From contig DDSR01000408.1 of assembly GCA_002343455.1 (NCBI GenBank), forward strand, positions 1-10,715: a DNA stretch of 10,715 nt, given 5' to 3'. The notes beneath the pieces were generated by a model that saw only the letters and a program-made list of their open reading frames with translations, made no database searches and was not told the origin of the DNA. Shown here piece by piece: positions 6,765 through 10,715 of this stretch (the first letter of the stretch is position 1; every line of letters begins with the position of its first letter). The position numbers and the translations under genes were made by a program. The stretch is from Deltaproteobacteria bacterium UBA2385 (GTDB lineage: Bacteria; Myxococcota_A; UBA796; UBA2385).

Positions 6765-8828
6765 CTACCAGACCGAGCAGGCCGAGGGTCGCACCATCGG
6801 CTGGCCGGCCGAGCAGCCGAAGGTGGAGTGGAAGGCCGGCAGGTTGGAGAGCGGGCCGTTGACCCGGTAGCGCGGCGGGCTGTGCGTGTCCGTCGTGGCG
6901 CGCAGGCGCTCGACCTCGGGCGAGGCCAGGGTGCACCAGCCCTGGGCGAAGGCGACGAAGAAGAGCTGGTCCTCGCTGAGCTGCTCCAGGGTGGGCGCTC
7001 CGGCGGGCGTGCTCTTGTAGGCCTCCCAGGCGAACTTCAGCCCGCCCAGATCGGCGATGTTCTCGCCCAGGGTCAGCTTGCCGTCCAGCTTCATGCCGTC
7101 GACCACCTCGTAGGCGGCGTACTGCTGCTCGACGCAGGCGGCGCGCTCCTCGAAGCCCTTGGCGGAGGGCTCGGTCCACCACTCCCGCATCGCCCCCGTC
7201 GGGTCGAAGAGCCTCCCGCTGTCGTCGAAGCCGTGGGTCAGCTCGTGGGCGATGACCATGCCGATGGCGCCGTGGTTGACGGCGGCGGGCAGCGAGCGGT
7301 GGAAGAAGGGCGGCTGGAGGATGCCGGCCGGGAAGACCATCTCGTTGATGCTGGGGTTGTAGTAGGCGTTGACCGTCGGCGCGGACATATGCCACTCCTC
7401 GCGGTCCACCGGCTTGCCGACCTTGTCCAGCTCGCGCCGCACATGGAAGCGGCGGGCTTCGAGCGCGTTGGCGGCCAGCGGCTGCACCGTCAGCTCCATC
7501 GTGCTCGTGTCGAGCCAGGCGTTGGGGTAGCCCATCTTCTTCGTCAGGGTGTCGACCTTTCCCGAGGCTGCGGCGCGGGTCTGCTCGTCCATCCAGCCGA
7601 CATCGGCGAGGTTTTCGCGGAAGGCCCCCTCGATGCCGCCGACCATCTGCAGCACCATCTCCTTGCTGTCGCCGGCGAAGCGGCTGGCGACGTAGTGGCG
7701 GCCCAGCGCGTCCCCCAGCTCGGCCTCGGCGAGGTCCACGCAGCGCTTCCAGCGATCCTTACGCGCGGCCTGTCCGGCGATCTTCTGCCCGAAGAAGGCG
7801 TGCTGCTGCTGGCCGAAGGCGTCGGGAAGGTGAGGGGAGAGGGCGGCGAGCACGGAGAGGCGCAGCCAGGCGCGCAGGGTCGGCAGCGGGGTCGCCGCCA
7901 CCTGCGCGGAGAGGGCGGCGAACCAGGCCTCGTCGTGCACGATGAGCGGGTTGGCCGGGTCCAGGCCCAGCGCGGCGGCGTAGGCGGAGAGGCCCAGTAC
8001 GGGGGCCTTCTTGTCCAGCTCGGCGAGGCTGCGCGGGTTGTAGATGCCCATCATGTCGCGCATCGCCGAGCGGGGCAGGCTGAAGCCCGCGATCTTCTCC
8101 TCCAGGGCGTAGACCGCCTCGGCCGAGGCGGTGGCCTCCTCCTGGGCCGAGCCGGCCAGCACCAGCATCGCGGCGAGGTGGGCGCGGTACTCGGCCTGCA
8201 GGCTGCGGGAGGCCTCGTCCGTGCGCAGGTAGTAGTCGCGATCGGGCAGGCCCAGGCCGGCCTGCCAGGCGTAGCTCTGGTTGACCGTCGGGTCTTTCAG
8301 ATCGGCCCAGGTGAGCAGGCTGAAGGCCGCCGGGATCCCGTTGGCGTGCAGCCCGGCCAGCAGGACCGGCAGATCGGCCGTCGAGGCCAGGCCCTCCACC
8401 GCCGTGAGCAGCGGCTCGATCGGCGTCAGCCCGGCGGCCTCGACCCCCGCCTCGTCCATGCAGCTGCCGTAGAGGTGGCCCAGTCGGCGCCAGTCCTCGG
8501 CCTCGGGCGTGCCCGCCGCCCCGCCGCCCCAAGGATCGGCGGCGGCGCGCTCCAGCAGCTCGTGCAGGAAGAGGCGGTTGTCCTCACGGATCACGCTGAA
8601 GCTGCGCGACCAGACCGCCTGGTCCGCCGGCCGCGTCGTGCGATCCAGCCAGCCCCCGCAGGCGTAGCGGTAGAAGTCCGTACACGGGTCGGCCGCCGGG
8701 TCCATGTCGGCGATCAACGCCGCCAGCGCCTGCGAGCGCTCGTCGGGGGCAGCGACCGCCGTCACGACCGGGGGCGCCGCGGTGGTCGGTGGCTTCGTGG
8801 AACAGGCGAGGATCAGCGTCAGCAGCAT
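6765..8828 (-). CDS. M13 (neprilysin/PepO-like) zinc metallopeptidase lipoprotein
   Basis: This 687-residue protein is a full-length M13 endopeptidase, expected to cleave oligopeptides in the periplasm or at the surface. It has an 8-residue signal (MLLTLILAC, C9 lipidated) and a Pro/Thr/Ala tether. The M13 N-domain starts at PCTDFYRYACGGW, and APTVNAYYNPSINEMVFPAG precedes the catalytic core. The zinc site is HELTH (H528, E529, H532) with GENIADLGG supplying E589 and D593. The C-terminal substrate-binding block VNGPLSNLPAFHSTFGC and the terminal CSVW are canonical, so the enzyme looks intact. The reading frame is open upstream to 8888, but those 20 residues would be translated from the 8838-8907 palindrome. 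I therefore start at ATG 8828, where the lipoprotein signal begins; its Shine-Dalgarno is weak. Only 9 bp separate this ATG from the palindrome. Confidence 0.93.
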   Translation of the reverse strand: MLLTLILACSTKPPTTAAPPVVTAVAAPDERSQALAALIADMDPAADPCTDFYRYACGGWLDRTTRPADQAVWSRSFSVIREDNRLFLHELLERAAADPWGGGAAGTPEAEDWRRLGHLYGSCMDEAGVEAAGLTPIEPLLTAVEGLASTADLPVLLAGLHANGIPAAFSLLTWADLKDPTVNQSYAWQAGLGLPDRDYYLRTDEASRSLQAEYRAHLAAMLVLAGSAQEEATASAEAVYALEEKIAGFSLPRSAMRDMMGIYNPRSLAELDKKAPVLGLSAYAAALGLDPANPLIVHDEAWFAALSAQVAATPLPTLRAWLRLSVLAALSPHLPDAFGQQQHAFFGQKIAGQAARKDRWKRCVDLAEAELGDALGRHYVASRFAGDSKEMVLQMVGGIEGAFRENLADVGWMDEQTRAAASGKVDTLTKKMGYPNAWLDTSTMELTVQPLAANALEARRFHVRRELDKVGKPVDREEWHMSAPTVNAYYNPSINEMVFPAGILQPPFFHRSLPAAVNHGAIGMVIAHELTHGFDDSGRLFDPTGAMREWWTEPSAKGFEERAACVEQQYAAYEVVDGMKLDGKLTLGENIADLGGLKFAWEAYKSTPAGAPTLEQLSEDQLFFVAFAQGWCTLASPEVERLRATTDTHSPPRYRVNGPLSNLPAFHSTFGCSAGQPMVRPSACSVW

Positions 8829-8837
8829 CAGAGCACC

Positions 8838-8907
8838 CGGCGTCAGGTATTGCCTTTTGCCATTTACCGATGGAGGGGCAAATGGCAAATGAGAATACCT
8901 GACGCCG
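8838..8907 (-). repeat. 70-bp palindromic repeat, copy 1 (REP-like)
   Basis: This is an imperfect palindrome. A 14-bp outer stem (8838-8851 with 8894-8907; cggcgtcaggtat and its complement are perfect) is followed by a small internal loop. A 10-bp inner stem (8856-8865 with 8880-8889), a 2-bp stem and an 8-nt loop complete it. It is AT-richer than its surroundings. The same sequence recurs at 9853-9922 in the same orientation, differing mainly in the loop. It fills the space between the RAYT stop codon (it abuts 8908) and the M13 gene start. Confidence 0.95.
8861..8888 (-). promoter_or_regulatory. Promoter-like pair in copy 1, facing the M13 gene
   Basis: On the - strand TTGCCA (8883-8888) and TAAATG (8861-8866) are separated by 16 nt, matching a sigma-70 -35/-10 pattern in five and four of six positions. 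They lie about 33 nt before the M13 peptidase ATG. Both boxes also form stem positions, so their conservation may be structural only. Confidence 0.3.
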
Positions 8908-9834
8908 CTACAGCAGCCCCTCCAGCCGCTCCAGCCAGCGGGCGACCCGCGGGTCGTCCTTGGCCAGGTCCAGCAGGTTGGTGCGCGAGCGGCTGATCGT
9001 CGAGGGCTGCACGCCGAGCGCTCGACCCAGCTCCGCCTGGGCCTGGCCCGTCGCCCGCGGCAGCCACCACAGCGCCAGCCACCAGGCCGGGTTCGGCGCG
9101 AGGCCTCGCCCGCGGACCTGGATCTCCTCCCGCGGCAGCCCGGTCACCGTCGCGAGGGCGAACCAGGCCTCGTCCTCTCCCATCGGCCAGGTCGCCCTTC
9201 CCGCTCGCGGCGGGTCTCGCTCCGCGGCCGGCTCGGGCGCGGGGACCACGCTCTGCCCCAAGCCCTCGGGGTCGAAGCCCTCCGGCCCCTTCTGACGGCC
9301 GATGCGCACCTCCCGCAGATAGTCGCGGTAGGCCTCCACCGAGCCGAACATCGCCAGCAGCTCCCGGGTCTGCAACCAGTCCGGCCGCGGGCTCCGGCCC
9401 GTGTAGGCCGCGTGGCTGGTCCACAGCGCCTGGTCCTCGTGCGGCACCAGCCGGGCCTGCACCGGGTTGAGGTGCAGGTAGGCCAGCAGGTGGATCCAGT
9501 AGGGCTCGCTCACGACCGCCTGGCTGCGGTAGCGGGCCCGCCAGACCGGGCCGTCCCAGCCCGAGACGCGGTTGAGCTTGCGGCTGTACTGCGCCTGCAG
9601 GTACTGCATCGCCGGGGCCAGCCCCGTCGGCCCGCTCTGCACCATCAGGTGGAAGTGGTTCGGCATCAGCGCATAGCCGTGGATGCGCAGCCCGTACCGC
9701 CGCGGCAGCTCGGCCAGCAGCTCGATGAACTCGATGCAGGCCTGATCGCTGTGGAAAAGCACCTGCCGCCGCGCCCCCCGGTTCATCAGGTGGTGGCGGC
9801 TGCCGGGCTCGTCAAGGCGGGGGGTGCGGGGCAT
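8908..9834 (-). CDS. RAYT / IS200-like Y1 transposase with C-terminal HTH
   Basis: This 308-residue protein is a REP-associated tyrosine transposase. The N-terminus MPRTPRLDEPGSRHHLMNRG is typical of the family. The HUH motif is MPNHFHLMV (H60, H62), and the catalytic tyrosine is probably Y83 in QYSRKLNR. The block WIHLLAYLHLNPVQARLV is also characteristic. Beyond the Y1 domain a C-terminal extension carries a helix-turn-helix-like segment (about 263-290, AELGRALGVQPSTISRSRTN), as in larger RAYTs. The enzyme would nick and join single-stranded DNA at hairpins such as those flanking it. The reading frame is open upstream as far as 10122, through the palindrome, but the family's usual N-terminus begins at ATG 9834. 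No Shine-Dalgarno is seen there: the bases before it are pyrimidine-rich on this strand. All key residues are present, so it may be active. Confidence 0.92.
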   Translation of the reverse strand: MPRTPRLDEPGSRHHLMNRGARRQVLFHSDQACIEFIELLAELPRRYGLRIHGYALMPNHFHLMVQSGPTGLAPAMQYLQAQYSRKLNRVSGWDGPVWRARYRSQAVVSEPYWIHLLAYLHLNPVQARLVPHEDQALWTSHAAYTGRSPRPDWLQTRELLAMFGSVEAYRDYLREVRIGRQKGPEGFDPEGLGQSVVPAPEPAAERDPPRAGRATWPMGEDEAWFALATVTGLPREEIQVRGRGLAPNPAWWLALWWLPRATGQAQAELGRALGVQPSTISRSRTNLLDLAKDDPRVARWLERLEGLL

Positions 9835-9852
9835 GGGAGGAGGATCCGGATC

Positions 9853-9922
9853 CGGTGTCAGGTATTGCCTTTTGCCATTTACCGGTGAGCGGGGAAATGG
9901 CAAATGCGAATACCTGACGCCG
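9853..9922 (-). repeat. 70-bp palindromic repeat, copy 2 (REP-like)
   Basis: This copy has the same design as the one at 8838-8907: an outer stem 9853-9866 with 9909-9922 (one T.G wobble at 9856/9919), the same internal loop, an inner 10-bp stem (9871-9880 with 9895-9904), a 2-bp stem and a different 8-nt loop. Apart from the loop it differs from copy 1 at only about three positions. It overlaps the end of a 12-bp perfect palindrome (ggatccggatcc, 9842-9853) just ahead of the RAYT start. Its other end abuts the remains of the GH18 gene. Confidence 0.95.
9876..9903 (-). promoter_or_regulatory. Promoter-like pair in copy 2, facing the RAYT gene
   Basis: TTGCCA (9898-9903) and TAAATG (9876-9881) on the - strand are spaced by 16 nt, exactly as in copy 1, and lie about 42 nt before the RAYT ATG. 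The spacer bases differ between copies while the boxes do not, but the boxes are also stem sequence. Confidence 0.3.
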
Positions 9923-10715
9923 CCCCGGGGCAGGGGTGGTCGCGGTTGACCGACCACATCGACAGCAGGCCCATGCCTTGAGAGAGGGCGAAGCTGCGGA
10001 GCTGGCCACCGTCCTCCAGGTCGAAGGTCTCGCTCAGCACATCGTTCAGGCCGATCATCGGCGTCGCGCCGATCCTGGCCCACAGCTCGTCCGCCGTCGG
10101 CGAGAGGCCCGCCTCGGTCCATAGGGTCGTCATCTGTTCATGCAGGCTGGTGACGGCTTCGATCGCGTACTCGCCCATCCGACCATCGGGGTCGGGCGGC
10201 GAGCTCGCCCTGCAAGGCCGCGATGGCCGCGTTGCGACGGGTCACGCTCTCGTCATGCGCAAGCCAGGCTCCCTCGATGTCGAAGTCGATCGCGGCCAGC
10301 TCCAGCCTGTCGACGATGGCCCGGAGCTGGTCGACCAGCTCGTCGGCGCTGTCGCAGGCGGCCGCCAGCGGCGTGCACGAGGCCCCTCCCAGCGAGACGA
10401 CCGCGTCGCCGCCTGCAGCGCGCACCCGGTCGATCTCGTCGTACAGGAAGTACTGGCCGGACTCGCCCCAGGAGTCGGGTCCCGCTTCCAAGCCGTGGTA
10501 CCCGCCCCAGCTCGGCGTACAGTCGCTCGGCCCTTGCGCCACCAGGAAGCCCAAGGTGTAGCGGAGGACGCCGGTCGCCTCGGCGATGTCCCCGATCCGG
10601 GCTACCGGGTACAGCGTGGAGTCGACGAAGGGCCGGAAATCCAGCTCGGTTCCCCCGCCATCTCCGGCGGTTCCCCCGCCATCTCTGCCGGTTCCTCCCC
10701 CGTCCCCGGCGGTTC
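9879..10715 (-). pseudogene. GH18 chitinase-like lipoprotein, broken and 5'-partial
   Basis: The frame is open from the window edge. A DGGG-rich tether leads into a glycoside hydrolase 18 domain beginning FRPFVDSTLYPVARIGDI. It has VVSLGGAS (the SxGG strand) and IDFDIEGAW (the DxDxE catalytic motif; the acid is the codon at 10273-10275). After AALQGELAA, near 10195-10210, coding continues only in another frame, as PDPDGRMGEYAIEAVTSLH and then GLLSMWSVNRDHPC, a typical GH18 C-terminal region. Compared with relatives, about 45-60 residues around the MDYG substrate-binding strand are missing, so this is an out-of-frame internal deletion. The retained frame runs into the palindrome at 9922 and stops at 9879, adding IRICHFPAHR. 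The intact enzyme would cleave chitin-like beta-1,4-GlcNAc polymers. An assembly error is the main alternative. Confidence 0.8.
10648..10710. repeat. Three 21-bp tandem repeats in the GH18 tether
   Basis: Three 21-bp units run back to back (10648-10668, 10669-10689, 10690-10710), with a fourth starting at the window edge. The first two differ at two positions and the third is more diverged. On the - strand each encodes seven residues of the form T-x-x-D-G-G-G. This is the linker between an unseen N-terminus, presumably a lipoprotein signal, and the GH18 domain. Confidence 0.85.

Larger units (their letters stand above)
8838..9922 (-). mobile_element. RAYT unit bounded by two same-way palindromes
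   Basis: A Y1/HUH transposase gene is flanked on both sides by near-identical 70-bp hairpin-forming repeats, giving a unit of about 1.1 kb. IS200/IS605 and REP-associated (RAYT) transposases act on single-stranded hairpins, so the palindromes are the likely recognition sites. I see no target-site duplication at the outer edges (cacc on the left, cccc on the right), which fits single-strand transposition but is also expected for a non-mobile, domesticated RAYT. The palindromes are in direct rather than mirror order. Whether the unit moves as a whole cannot be told from one copy. Confidence 0.7.

Noticed and set aside
8829..8888. N-terminal extension of the M13 peptidase (20 codons)
   Set aside because: These codons are translated from the palindromic repeat. 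The lipoprotein signal at 8828 is the better start.
4821..8996. A 1391-codon open frame on the + strand, antisense to the flavoprotein, small lipoprotein and M13 genes
   Set aside because: Its product is rich in Gly, Arg, His and Val/Gln with no recognisable domain. It is the expected antisense shadow of high-GC3 genes whose own products have clear catalytic motifs.
9939..9958. TGGTCG...CGACCA inverted repeat beside the RAYT unit
   Set aside because: It is a 6-bp stem inside GH18 coding sequence, without a second copy or link to the 70-bp palindromes.
9835..10122. N-terminal extension of the RAYT
   Set aside because: It is read through the palindrome and the GH18 remnant in another frame. 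The family N-terminus begins at 9834.

Overview
The window is uniformly very GC-rich and reads as chromosomal DNA from a Gram-negative, probably Myxococcota-like (former deltaproteobacterial) bacterium. The reasons are a MopE-type Asp/Cys metal-binding motif of the kind common in that group, many lipoproteins with Gly/Asp/Thr-rich tethers, and a RAYT transposase. This taxonomic guess comes from protein style only; no rRNA or other marker lies in the window.

Layout. The left part is on the + strand: an EamA/DMT-family permease (46-966), then an overlapping lipoprotein phosphatase of the PhoD family (966-2843) with an N-terminal metal-binding motif and a probable PLAT-like domain. This pair converges, across a 12-bp gap, on a leftward (- strand) gene series. 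In transcription order from the right edge that series is: a broken GH18 chitinase-like gene cut by the window edge (9879-10715); a RAYT/IS200-like transposase (8908-9834) between two near-identical 70-bp palindromes (9853-9922 and 8838-8907); an M13 metallopeptidase lipoprotein (6765-8828); a small lipoprotein resembling the ectodomain of FTR1 iron permeases (6321-6761); a lipoprotein FAD-dependent oxidoreductase (4731-6284); and a polytopic GT-C-like membrane protein (2856-4676). Gaps from the M13 gene leftward are 3, 36 and 54 bp, so those four may be co-transcribed.

How the genes may work together. The intact cargo is mostly envelope enzymes. Four proteins begin with very short signal peptides ending in L-(A/I)-L-A-C. 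Three unrelated enzymes (PhoD, flavoprotein, GH18) use the same kind of DGGGT tether, partly built from tandem DNA repeats. This suggests surface or periplasmic hydrolysis of phosphoesters, peptides and formerly chitin, but no defined pathway is visible.

The most unusual part is the RAYT unit at 8838-9922. Its palindromes point the same way, abut the RAYT stop codon, form almost the whole leader of the M13 gene, contain a promoter-like pair aimed at both genes, and supply the stop codon of the damaged GH18 gene. There is no stretch over 300 bases without a gene, and I saw no tRNA, rRNA or CRISPR array.
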